In this document: positions 20,547 to 28,920 of the stretch, piece by piece
Layout: each line of letters opens with the position of its first letter
How positions within the stretch are numbered: the first letter of the stretch is position 1
Assembly: GCF_040111675.1 (NCBI RefSeq)
Contig: NZ_CP157794.1
Span: 3,245,501 to 3,309,500 of the forward strand
Direction: 5' to 3'
DNA: 64,000 nt
DNA from: Salinarimonas sp.
GTDB taxonomy: Bacteria; Pseudomonadota; Alphaproteobacteria; Rhizobiales; Beijerinckiaceae
Made by a program: the position numbers and the translations under genes
Notes under the pieces: generated by a model
What the model was told of the DNA's origin: nothing
Seen by the model: the letters and a program-made list of their open reading frames with translations, nothing else
The model's database searches: none

Positions 20547-20696
20547 CGACGTCCGACACGCTTTTGCGTTTGCGCAAGATCATCGTTGTTTCATGGCATC
20601 CTTTTGTGCCTTCATGCCCATGACAGACTGGTCTAGCTTCCGGTCTCGAAGCGCCTCGATGGTGCGCTCGCTCATCCTGCCACCGGAGATCAGACC
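20547..20696 (+). promoter_or_regulatory. Upstream region of the YceI gene with an inverted repeat
   Basis: This 150-base gap is clearly richer in A+T than the flanking genes. It contains TTGCG (20564-20568) opposed to CGCAA (20573-20577), a small palindrome that could be an operator. No confident -35/-10 pair was found. Confidence 0.3.
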
Positions 20697-21287
20697 ATGA
20701 CCCGTTCGATCCAGCGCCTCTTGTCCGGCGCGGCGCTCTCCGCCGCCCTCCTCCTCGCTCCGGCCGCCGCGCAGGCCGAGACCTACGTGCTCGATCCGAG
20801 CCACAGCCAGATCCTGTTTTCCTACGACCACCTCGGCTACTCGACGACCTGGGGCATGTTCTCGGGCTTCGAGGGCCGCATCGACTTCGTCCAGGACGAC
20901 CCCGCCGCCTCCTCCGTCGAGGTCTCCTTCCCGGTGCGCACGATGCTCACCGGCTGGGAGGACCGCTTCGCCCACTTCATGTCGCCCGACTTCTTCGACG
21001 CCGCCGAGGACGAGATGGTGAGCTTCGTCTCCACCGGCATCGAGGTGACCGGCGAGGACACCGCGCTCATCACCGGCGATCTCACGCTCAACGGCGTCAC
21101 CCGCTCGGTCGTGCTCGACGCCAAGCTCAACGCGGTGGGCCAGCATCCGATGGAGAACAAGCCCTGGGCCGGCTTCGACGCCACGACGACGCTCGTGCGC
21201 AGCGATTTCGGGCTGGGCATGTTCGCGCCCTTCGTCAGCGACGAGGTCGAGGTGCGGATCTCGATCGAGGCCATGCAGGCCGAGTGA
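20697..21287 (+). CDS. Periplasmic YceI-family protein
   Basis: A 196-aa secreted lipocalin-like protein. A signal peptide (1 to about 27, ending AAAQA) precedes the YceI domain with YVLDPSHSQILFSYDHLG. YceI proteins bind isoprenoid or quinone-type lipids in a beta-barrel pocket. Its stop lies next to the cytochrome b561-YceI fusion gene, and the two probably work in the same periplasmic redox or lipid-handling step. Confidence 0.88.
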   Translation: MTRSIQRLLSGAALSAALLLAPAAAQAETYVLDPSHSQILFSYDHLGYSTTWGMFSGFEGRIDFVQDDPAASSVEVSFPVRTMLTGWEDRFAHFMSPDFFDAAEDEMVSFVSTGIEVTGEDTALITGDLTLNGVTRSVVLDAKLNAVGQHPMENKPWAGFDATTTLVRSDFGLGMFAPFVSDEVEVRISIEAMQAE

Positions 21288-21367
21288 GGCCGAGCGCTTC
21301 GCCGCCCGCGGCGCGCGCCTCGCAGGCGCCCCGCGGGCGTCCCCCGCTCGCGCACGAGGAGGCTGTC

Positions 21368-22618
21368 ATGCAGGCGCGCAACACCGCCGAGACCTACGGC
21401 GCCGTCGGCAAGGCCCTGCACTGGGCGACGGCGCTCCTCATCCTGACGCTCGTCCCGCTCGGCCTCGTCGCCGTCGAATGGCCCTACGACACGTCGGAGG
21501 CGCTGGCGACCAAGGCCTGGCTGTTCTCGCTGCACAAGACGCTCGGCGTCGCCGTGTTCTTCCTGGCGCTCGGCCGCATCGGCTGGGCGCTGTCGCAGCC
21601 GCGCCCGGCGCCGCTGCATCCGGAACGGCGGCTCGAGACGGCGCTGGCCGAGGGCGTGCACACGCTCCTCTACGTCTCGCTCGTCGCCGTGCCGGCGAGC
21701 GGCTGGATTCACCACGCGGCGGTCACCGGCTTCGCGCCGATCTGGTGGCCGTTCGGCCAGACCCTGCCCTTCGTGCCGCAATCGAACGCCGTCGCGGATG
21801 CGGCGGGAAGCGTGCACGCGCTGTTCACGAAATTGCTGATCGCCACCCTCGCGCTGCACGTCGCGGGCGCGCTCAAGCACCATCTCGTCGACCGCGACGC
21901 CACGCTGCGGCGGATGCTGCCCGGGACGCGGCTCGCGGTTCCGGCTCCGGCCCGTGCGCGGCGCCGTCATGCGTTCGCGACGGCAGCGGGCGCGATCGCC
22001 CTCTACGCCGCCGCCGGGGCCGGCGCGGTCGCGCTGATCCCCGAGAACGGAGAGCGCGCGACCGCGCACGCGCAGGCGGCCTCCCTCGCCGCGGCGGCGG
22101 ACGCGCCGGCGGCGTGGCGCGTGGAGGACGGCGAGCTCACCTTCACCGTCGCGCAGATGGGTTCGCCCGTCACCGGCCGCTTCGAGGGCTGGAGCGCGGC
22201 GATCGCGTTCGACGAGGCCCCGGACGAAACCGGCGCCCACGGCGAGGTCGAGGTGATCGTGCCGATCTCGGGCATGACGGTCGGCGCGGTGACGGAACAG
22301 GCGCGCGGGCCGGATTTCTTCCACGCCGAGGCGCATCCGACCGCGCGTTACGCCGGGCGGATCGAGAGAGCCGAGGACGGGAGCGGCTACGTCGCCCGCG
22401 GCGTCCTCGCCCTGGCCGGGGCGGAGGTGCCCGTGGACCTGCCCTTCGCGCTCGACCTCGACGGCGGCGTCGCCGCGGCCGAGGGCCGGGTGGTGGTCGA
22501 CCGGCGCGCCTTCGGCATGGGCGAGACCTATCCCGACGAGGCGACCGTGGGCTTCTCCGTCACGATCGACGTCTCGCTCCAGGCCACCCGCATCGGCGCC
22601 GGGGCGGACGGGGTCTGA
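21368..22618 (+). CDS. Cytochrome b561-YceI fusion protein (416 aa)
   Basis: Residues 1 to about 190 form a four-helix di-heme cytochrome b561 (GKALHWATALLIL, SLHKTLGVAVF, and later VHALFTKLLIATLALHVAG supply helix histidines). After a further hydrophobic stretch (about 200-225) a YceI domain fills about 245-416, placed in the periplasm. The fusion suggests electron exchange between membrane quinones and a molecule bound by YceI. A GAGGAGG Shine-Dalgarno just before 21368 fixes this start over an in-frame codon at 21284. Confidence 0.87.
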   Translation: MQARNTAETYGAVGKALHWATALLILTLVPLGLVAVEWPYDTSEALATKAWLFSLHKTLGVAVFFLALGRIGWALSQPRPAPLHPERRLETALAEGVHTLLYVSLVAVPASGWIHHAAVTGFAPIWWPFGQTLPFVPQSNAVADAAGSVHALFTKLLIATLALHVAGALKHHLVDRDATLRRMLPGTRLAVPAPARARRRHAFATAAGAIALYAAAGAGAVALIPENGERATAHAQAASLAAAADAPAAWRVEDGELTFTVAQMGSPVTGRFEGWSAAIAFDEAPDETGAHGEVEVIVPISGMTVGAVTEQARGPDFFHAEAHPTARYAGRIERAEDGSGYVARGVLALAGAEVPVDLPFALDLDGGVAAAEGRVVVDRRAFGMGETYPDEATVGFSVTIDVSLQATRIGAGADGV

Positions 22619-22646
22619 ACCGCTCGCCCGTCCATGTCCACGCGAC

Positions 22647-22684
22647 AAAAAAGGGAGCCGACCCGCGAGGGCCGGCTCCCTTGT
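22647..22684. terminator. Bidirectional rho-independent terminator
   Basis: GGGAGCCG (22653-22660) pairs with CGGCTCCC (22673-22680), flanked by AAAAAA on the left (a T-run for minus-strand rpsI transcripts) and TTGTTTT on the right (for the plus-strand b561-YceI gene). It lies between the two convergent genes. Confidence 0.85.
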
Positions 22685-22712
22685 TTTCGTGCTCCCGCGA
22701 AGCGGCCGAGGA

Positions 22713-23192
22713 TCAGCGCTTCGAGAACTGGAACGAGCGGCGGGCCTTGGCCTTGCCGTACTTCTTGCGCTCGACGGTACGAGCGTCGCGCGTCAGGAAG
22801 CCGTTCTTCTTCAGGATGCCGCGCAGCTCCGGCTCGTAATGGGTCAGCGCCTTCGAGAGGCCGTGGCGCACGGCGCCGGCCTGCCCGGAGAGGCCGCCGC
22901 CCACCACCGTGACGGTGATGTCGTACTGGTCGACCCGGTTCGTGATCTGGAGCGGCTGGTTGAGGATCATCCGCAGGACCGGGCGCGCGAAATAGGTCTC
23001 GAGCGTGCGGTCGTTCACGGTGATCTTGCCGGTGCCGGGGCGGATCCAGACGCGGGCGATGGCGTCCTTGCGCTTGCCGGTGGCATAGGCGCGGCCATAG
23101 GCGTCCAGCTTCTGGACGTGGACCGGACCTTCCTCGGTCGGGGTCGTCGCCTTCGCCTGGCCGAGATCGGAGAGGGACTGCAGGGTCGCCAT
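22713..23192 (-). CDS. rpsI: 30S ribosomal protein S9
   Basis: A 159-aa ribosomal protein uS9. The body has [30 protein letters not shown] and the basic C-terminal tail ending FQFSKR, whose last Lys-Arg contacts P-site tRNA. An N-terminal extension of about 30 residues is normal in alphaproteobacteria. It lies 2 bases after rplM, the universal L13-S9 operon order, and ends at a strong terminator. Confidence 0.97.
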   Translation of the reverse strand: MATLQSLSDLGQAKATTPTEEGPVHVQKLDAYGRAYATGKRKDAIARVWIRPGTGKITVNDRTLETYFARPVLRMILNQPLQITNRVDQYDITVTVVGGGLSGQAGAVRHGLSKALTHYEPELRGILKKNGFLTRDARTVERKKYGKAKARRSFQFSKR

Positions 23193-23194
23193 CG

Positions 23195-23656
23195 TCAGAT
23201 CCTCACGTTCTTGGAGTTCATCGCCGCGACGTCGAGCGCCTCGGGCTGCTGCGCCTCGTGGGGATGCTCGGCGCCGGCGTAGACACGCAGGTTGCCCATG
23301 ATCTGGCGGAAGAGCGGGCCGCGCGGGAGCATGCGCTCGACGGCCTTCTCGACGACGCGCTCCGGGAAGCGGCCCTCGAGGATCGAGCGCGCGGTGCGCT
23401 CCTTGATTCCGCCCGGATGGCCGGTGTGGTGATAGTACACCTTCTGCTCGCGCTTGCGGCCGGTGAACTTCACCTTGTCGGCATTGATGACGATGACGTT
23501 GTCGCCGCAATCGACGTGGGGCGTGTACGACGGCTTGTGCTTGCCGCGCAGGCGCATCGCCACGATCGAGGCGAGGCGGCCCACGACGAGCCCGTCCGCA
23601 TCGATCACGACCCACTTCTTCTCGACGTCGGCGGGCTTCAGCGAAAAGGTCTTCAT
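23195..23656 (-). CDS. rplM: 50S ribosomal protein L13
   Basis: A 153-aa ribosomal protein uL13 with the family motifs [34 protein letters not shown] and [13 protein letters not shown]. First gene of the rplM-rpsI operon. Its upstream gap (23657-23882) carries a pair of palindromes listed separately. Confidence 0.97.
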   Translation of the reverse strand: MKTFSLKPADVEKKWVVIDADGLVVGRLASIVAMRLRGKHKPSYTPHVDCGDNVIVINADKVKFTGRKREQKVYYHHTGHPGGIKERTARSILEGRFPERVVEKAVERMLPRGPLFRQIMGNLRVYAGAEHPHEAQQPEALDVAAMNSKNVRI

Positions 23657-23824
23657 CGCGCTGTATCCCTGATGGGAGCCGGAAGGCTCCGTGCGAAACG
23701 AGAAGCCGCCGGGCGGGGCCCAGCGGCAGGTGGCGGTTCATTAGGGGCGAAACGGGCGGGGGTCAAGCGCTTTCTGGCGCGAGGCGCGGACCTGAAACCG
23801 TTATTGCGCAAGCGGTCGCGTGGT

Positions 23825-23862
23825 GCGGTATCCAGATACCGCAATAGAGGTATCAGATTACC
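23825..23862. repeat. Two near-identical 14-bp palindromes, 22 bp apart
   Basis: GCGGTATC (23825-23832) and GATACCGC (23835-23842) form a perfect 8-bp inverted repeat. A second copy of its core, GGTATCAGATTACC, starts at 23849, exactly 22 bases after the first GGTATC at 23827, so both sit on the same helix face. This looks like a tandem operator for a dimeric repressor, upstream of rplM and just downstream of def. No T-run suggests a terminator. Confidence 0.5.
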
Positions 23863-23882
23863 ACATCGTCGCGAGCGCCGTC

Positions 23883-24431
23883 TCAGCTCCGCGCGACGGC
23901 CGCCGCCCGGCGCTCCCCGGCGAGCGCGCCGCGGGCGCGCAGGGCCAGGCGGCGGAAGACGGAGAGGCGGTCGACGAAGAGCACGCCGGCGAGATGATCG
24001 ATCTCGTGCTGGACGCAGACCGCGTCCATGCCGGCGAGCTCGACCTCGAAGGGCGCGCCCTCGCGGTCGAGGGCGCGCACGCGCACCCGCGTGTCGCGCA
24101 GGACGTTGCCTTTCACGCCCGGCACCGAGAGGCAGCTCTCCTGGACGAGACCCCAGGCGCCGCGCTTGGCGACGACCTGCGGGTCGACGAAGACGCGGGC
24201 CGGGTTCCCCTGCCCCGCACCCTCCGCTGCCCCCTCCCCCGCGGCCTCCAGCACGGCCACCCGCCGGAGATCGCCGATCTGCGGGGCGGAGAGGCCGATC
24301 GCGCCGTGCGCGCGCATGGTCTCGATCAGGTCGTCGATCAGCCGCGCGACGTCGGCGTCGACCGCGGTCACCGGGTCGCAGGCGCGCCGCAGCATCGGGT
24401 CGGGATGGACGAGGACGGGCCGGACGCTCAT
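23883..24431 (-). CDS. def: Peptide deformylase coupled to the LH2 operon
   Basis: A 182-aa metal-dependent peptide deformylase, which removes the formyl group from N-terminal fMet. All three motifs are present: GLSAPQ (46-51), ESCLS (98-102, metal ligand C100; canonical EGCLS has Gly at the second place) and HEIDH (142-146). The ATG overlaps the pucC stop (ATGA), so the enzyme is made with the LH2 assembly protein rather than with fmt. It may be a second, dedicated deformylase; another def would be expected elsewhere. Confidence 0.88.
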   Translation of the reverse strand: MSVRPVLVHPDPMLRRACDPVTAVDADVARLIDDLIETMRAHGAIGLSAPQIGDLRRVAVLEAAGEGAAEGAGQGNPARVFVDPQVVAKRGAWGLVQESCLSVPGVKGNVLRDTRVRVRALDREGAPFEVELAGMDAVCVQHEIDHLAGVLFVDRLSVFRRLALRARGALAGERRAAAVARS

Positions 24432-25861
24432 CGCGCGCCCCCCGTCGAGCGGCCGAGCGAGGCCGCGGGCGCGGACGCGTCGCGCGATCGGCGCAGGAGC
24501 GGCAGGGTCGCCGCGATCGTCACGAGCAGGAGCAGGATCTCGAGCGCATAGACCGTGAGATAGCCCGCGGCAGCGCCCGTCTCGAGCCCGAGCGCCTGCG
24601 CGCCGAAGGTCACCGCGTCGCGGATCATTCCGGCGAGCGCCATGGCGATCCCGGCCGCGGTCGCCTGAACCGCGCCCCAGGCGCCGAGCGCGAGGCCCGC
24701 CTGGCCCGGCGGCGCGAGGTTCATCGTGGCGGTGAGCGTCGCATGGCCGAAGAGCGCCGCGCCGAAGCCGATCAGCACGTTGCCGGCGACGAAGGACGAG
24801 GAGAGGCCGAGCGGCGCGGCGAGGATGACGAGGGCGAAGGCCGGCACGCCCACCAGAGCCGCCTGCAGCGTCAGCCGATAGGGATCGCCGCCCCGCGCCA
24901 GCGCGACGGAGGCCACGGAGAAGCCGACGAGGCCGCCGAGCGCCAGGAAGGCGGTGAGCGTCGTCGTCGCGCCGACGCTCCAGTCGAGCACCTGGCCGCC
25001 ATAGGGCTCGAGCAGCACGTCGGCCATGCCGAAGGCCATGGTGCCGAGCCCCACGACGACGAGCCGCCGCAGCGACGCCCCGCCAGCCGCGAAGCGCGCC
25101 CAGGATTCGGCGAAGCTCGCATCCGGCGGGCGCACGGCGCCCCGCGGCGGGGAGCGCGGCTCCTGCTTCCACAGGGCGACGGCGTTGAGGACGAGGCAGC
25201 CGATGGCCGCGCCCTGGATCACCTGGACGAGCCGGCCCGGCGTGAAGTCCTGGAGCGCCGCGCCGAACAGGAGCGCGCTCGCGATCATGCCCAGCAGCAG
25301 CATGACGTACATGAGCCCGACGACGCGGGGATGGGATTCCGGCGGCGTCAGGTCGGTGGCGAGCGCGAGGCCGGCGGTCTGGACGACATGCGTCCCCGCG
25401 CCGACGAGCAGGAAGGCGAGCGCCGCCGCGCCGACCCCGAGCCAGGGCGGCGCGGACGCCGACTCGCCCGCCCCCGCGAGCACGAGCAGCGCGAAGGGCA
25501 TGATGGCGTAGCCGCCGAACTGATAGAGGGTGCCCTTCCACACGAAGGGCACGCGCCGCCAGCCGAGCGCGCAGCGATGCGTGTCCGATCGGTGGCCGAT
25601 CAGCGCGCGGAAGGGCGCGAACAGGACCGGCAGGGCGATCATCACCGCCACGACGCTCGCCGCGACGCCGAGCTCGACGATCATGACGCGGTTGAGCGTG
25701 CCGACGAGCAGCACCAGCGTCATGCCGACCGACACCTGGAACAGCGACAGCCGGACGAGCCGCGAAAGCGGCAGGTCCGGCGTGGCGACGTCGGCGAAGG
25801 GAAGCCAGCGCGGTCCGAGACCGGCGAGAAACAGGACCAGGCGGCGCCGAAGGAGCATCAT
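24428..25861 (-). CDS. pucC: LH2 assembly protein PucC
   Basis: A 477-aa membrane protein of the PucC/LhaA/BCH2 group, an MFS-fold family that helps insert or assemble bacteriochlorophyll antenna complexes. Diagnostic stretches include LFQVSVGMTLVLLVGTLNRV, IGHRSDTHRCALGWRRVPF and the FVWKGTLYQFGGYAIMPFAL region. Position within the puc operon makes PucC more likely than the LH1-linked LhaA. Two adjacent ATG codons (25861, 25858) begin it; no strong Shine-Dalgarno is seen, which would keep its dose low. Confidence 0.92.
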   Translation of the reverse strand: MMLLRRRLVLFLAGLGPRWLPFADVATPDLPLSRLVRLSLFQVSVGMTLVLLVGTLNRVMIVELGVAASVVAVMIALPVLFAPFRALIGHRSDTHRCALGWRRVPFVWKGTLYQFGGYAIMPFALLVLAGAGESASAPPWLGVGAAALAFLLVGAGTHVVQTAGLALATDLTPPESHPRVVGLMYVMLLLGMIASALLFGAALQDFTPGRLVQVIQGAAIGCLVLNAVALWKQEPRSPPRGAVRPPDASFAESWARFAAGGASLRRLVVVGLGTMAFGMADVLLEPYGGQVLDWSVGATTTLTAFLALGGLVGFSVASVALARGGDPYRLTLQAALVGVPAFALVILAAPLGLSSSFVAGNVLIGFGAALFGHATLTATMNLAPPGQAGLALGAWGAVQATAAGIAMALAGMIRDAVTFGAQALGLETGAAAGYLTVYALEILLLLVTIAATLPLLRRSRDASAPAASLGRSTGGAR

Positions 25862-25913
25862 GGTCGTTCACACCCGGGGGATGGCGAGCGCCCCTCTCCA
25901 GGCGCGCCGGTGC

Positions 25914-26606
25914 TCAGCGCTGCTTGCGCGTGAGCACCGGCAGGCCGAGGAAGGAGGACAGGGGCGTCGGGTTGGAGGACAGGATCGGCATGCCGAAGCT
26001 GGACGTCCAGGGCCGCTTCTCGGACACGAGAACCGGCATCCCGACGGCCGACGACAGCGGCGCGGGTTTGTTCGAGAGGATCGGCATGCCGAAGCTCGTC
26101 GTCTTGGCCCGCTCGCGCTCGTCCGAGACGAGGACCGGCGCGCCGACGGTCGAGGACAGCGGCGCGGCCTTGCCCGACAGGATCGGCAGGCCGAGGAAGT
26201 CGGAGAAGGACCACTTGCTCATCAGCTCGGTGTGCGAGCGCGAGCGCGTGAGCACCGGGATGCCGAAGGCGGTGGAGAAGGGCGCGGGATTGCGCGGCGG
26301 CGGGGACGCGGGCGGGGCCTCGTAGCCCTCAGCGGACCGCATCGTCACCTCCGCGGCGCCGCCCTCGCCGAACGGGGCCCTGACGACCGCCAAGGTCGCG
26401 CCCTCGGCGAGCAGCTCGCCGTAGACCCGCACCATGCTGCCGGGCAGGTAGCCCTCGGCGGCGGCCGCGCGGGCGGCGTCGCTCTCGCCGTCGGAGCGAA
26501 TCACCCGGCGCTCGGTGAACCCTTCCCGCGCCAGCGCCGCATCCGCCGCGCTCGCGGCCTCCTCGGTGCGGAAGACGCCGATGACCAATGTCGAGCCGGA
26601 ATCCAT
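25914..26606 (-). CDS. Unrecognised repeat protein in the LH2 operon (orf230)
   Basis: I do not recognise a function. Residues about 5-92 look like a small alpha/beta domain similar in feel to general-stress-protein 17M domains (VIGVFRTEEAASAADAALAR). From 110 to 226 the protein is repetitive: seven copies of a G-x-P-(I/V)-L core at 114, 138, 154, 172, 188, 204 and 220, mostly 16 residues apart, pairing into units of 32-34 residues joined by PLSS. No signal peptide or membrane helix. GAAGGAGA just before the ATG at 26606 fixes the start. It lies between pucA and pucC, so a role in LH2 assembly is inferred. Confidence 0.85.
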   Translation of the reverse strand: MDSGSTLVIGVFRTEEAASAADAALAREGFTERRVIRSDGESDAARAAAAEGYLPGSMVRVYGELLAEGATLAVVRAPFGEGGAAEVTMRSAEGYEAPPASPPPRNPAPFSTAFGIPVLTRSRSHTELMSKWSFSDFLGLPILSGKAAPLSSTVGAPVLVSDERERAKTTSFGMPILSNKPAPLSSAVGMPVLVSEKRPWTSSFGMPILSSNPTPLSSFLGLPVLTRKQR

Positions 26607-26739
26607 GTGCGCTCTCCTTCGTGCGCTCGATGCGCTCCCGGCTCGGAGCGCCGGCGAACGCGCGATCGCAGCGCCGCGGGCTGGCCCGGCGCATGCGAAA
26701 AATCCAGACACGATGCTGGCGGCCGTCGGCGACCGCGGA

Positions 26740-26759
26740 GGCCGGGGCTGAGCCCGGCC
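26740..26759 (-). promoter_or_regulatory. Stem-loop after pucA
   Basis: GGCCGGG (26740-26746) pairs with CCCGGCC (26753-26759) over 6 bases in the 190-base spacer between pucA and orf230. There is no T-run. In other puc operons a hairpin here protects the abundant pucBA message and lowers read-through to the assembly genes; the same job is inferred. Confidence 0.5.
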
Positions 26760-26796
26760 CCCGGAACGGCGGCCGCGGGGGAACCGGCCCGCCGCG

Positions 26797-26943
26797 TCAG
26801 CCGCCCTGGAAGTAGGCGGGGAACCAGGTGGTGTTGTTGAGGATGGCGAAGTGAACGACGAACGCGATCACGGCCACCGCCCCGAGGAAGAGCGGCAGCC
26901 CGACCGTCGGGCTCACCACGCACCAGATACGTCCTTGATTCAT
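26797..26943 (-). CDS. pucA: LH2 antenna alpha apoprotein
   Basis: A 48-aa membrane antenna polypeptide, too short for ordinary ORF calling. It starts [10 protein letters not shown], nearly the same as the Rhodoblastus acidophilus LH2 alpha chain in which Met1 ligates B800. It has the B850 ligand His31 in VVHFAIL and ends [11 protein letters not shown]. At the positions tuning B850, Tyr44 is kept but 45 is Phe rather than Trp or Tyr. A perfect TGAGGAGG Shine-Dalgarno overlaps the pucB stop, coupling the two subunits. Confidence 0.95.
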   Translation of the reverse strand: MNQGRIWCVVSPTVGLPLFLGAVAVIAFVVHFAILNNTTWFPAYFQGG

Positions 26944-26953
26944 GATTGCCTCC

Positions 26954-27133
26954 TCAGCCGCCCCAGGGCGTGAACACGTAGGCGAGGATGTGGGCGATCA
27001 GCGAGATCACGAAGAACACCCGCGCGCCGTCGATGACGTGCTTGTGGAGCTCCTCGGATTCCCGAATGGTCAGCCCGGTGGGCCAGATGCGGTCCGGATC
27101 GTCGAGATCCAGGGTCTGCTTGTCGCTTTGCAT
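26954..27133 (-). CDS. pucB: LH2 antenna beta apoprotein
   Basis: A 59-aa antenna polypeptide read directly from the sequence. After a polar N-terminal extension (1-21) comes the conserved core [15 protein letters not shown], containing the B800-region His and Arg, then one membrane helix with the B850 ligand in [10 protein letters not shown] and the terminal TPWGG. A GGAAGGAG Shine-Dalgarno precedes the ATG at 27133. First gene of pucBA-orf230-pucC-def, with PpsR-type boxes about 80-120 bases upstream. Confidence 0.95.
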   Translation of the reverse strand: MQSDKQTLDLDDPDRIWPTGLTIRESEELHKHVIDGARVFFVISLIAHILAYVFTPWGG

Positions 27134-27187
27134 GCGCGCACTCCTTCCGGAATCGCCCGCCCGGCACGACCCGGGACAGGCTGTCGC

Positions 27188-27217
27188 ACCTTACTGTCAC
27201 GGTTCCAGAGGTGTCAA
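27188..27217 (-). promoter_or_regulatory. Candidate sigma70-type puc promoter
   Basis: On the minus strand TTGACA (27217-27212) is followed after 18 bases by TAAGGT (27193-27188), which would start transcription near 27180, about 47 bases before pucB. A second TTGACA (27243-27238) with TATTTG 17 bases on is an alternative. Both -35 hexamers lie inside the PpsR-type boxes. Confidence 0.5.
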
Positions 27218-27229
27218 ATAAATCTTACA
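27212..27229. promoter_or_regulatory. PpsR/CrtJ box 1 (TGT-N12-ACA)
   Basis: TGT (27212-27214) and ACA (27227-27229) flank exactly 12 bases, the consensus site for the oxygen and light repressor PpsR/CrtJ of photosynthesis genes. It overlaps the proposed -35 box of the puc promoter. Confidence 0.8.
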
Positions 27230-27237
27230 TACGTAAG

Positions 27238-27255
27238 TGTCAATCCGAACTGACA
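27238..27255. promoter_or_regulatory. PpsR/CrtJ box 2 (TGT-N12-ACA)
   Basis: TGT (27238-27240) and ACA (27253-27255) again enclose 12 bases; the site starts 26 bases from box 1. Between the boxes lies a palindrome-like CTTACATACGTAAG (27224-27237). PpsR binds paired sites cooperatively, so this spacing is meaningful. Confidence 0.8.
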
Positions 27256-27419
27256 TTTTCCCGCTCTTGCGGAGCGCGCCGGCCGCATCGCTCCCCCGCG
27301 CTGTGGAGAACGGGGATTGCGCGGGCCGCGCCGTCGGCCCGGACGCCCGCCGTTCCCAGGCCGCATTCGCTGCTCTAGGGTGCCGGGGACACGGAAAACG
27401 ATTCGGGAACACACAGGCC

Positions 27420-28913
<1,494 letters not shown>

Positions 28914-28920
28914 GGACACG

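Noticed and set aside
27182..27199. A third PpsR-like site beginning TGT at 27182
   Set aside because: The right half reads TCA instead of ACA after 12 bases, so it does not meet the consensus.
26942..27253. Plus-strand open frame across pucB and its promoter
   Set aside because: pucB on the minus strand has full LH2 beta conservation and a Shine-Dalgarno; the plus-strand frame crosses the PpsR boxes.
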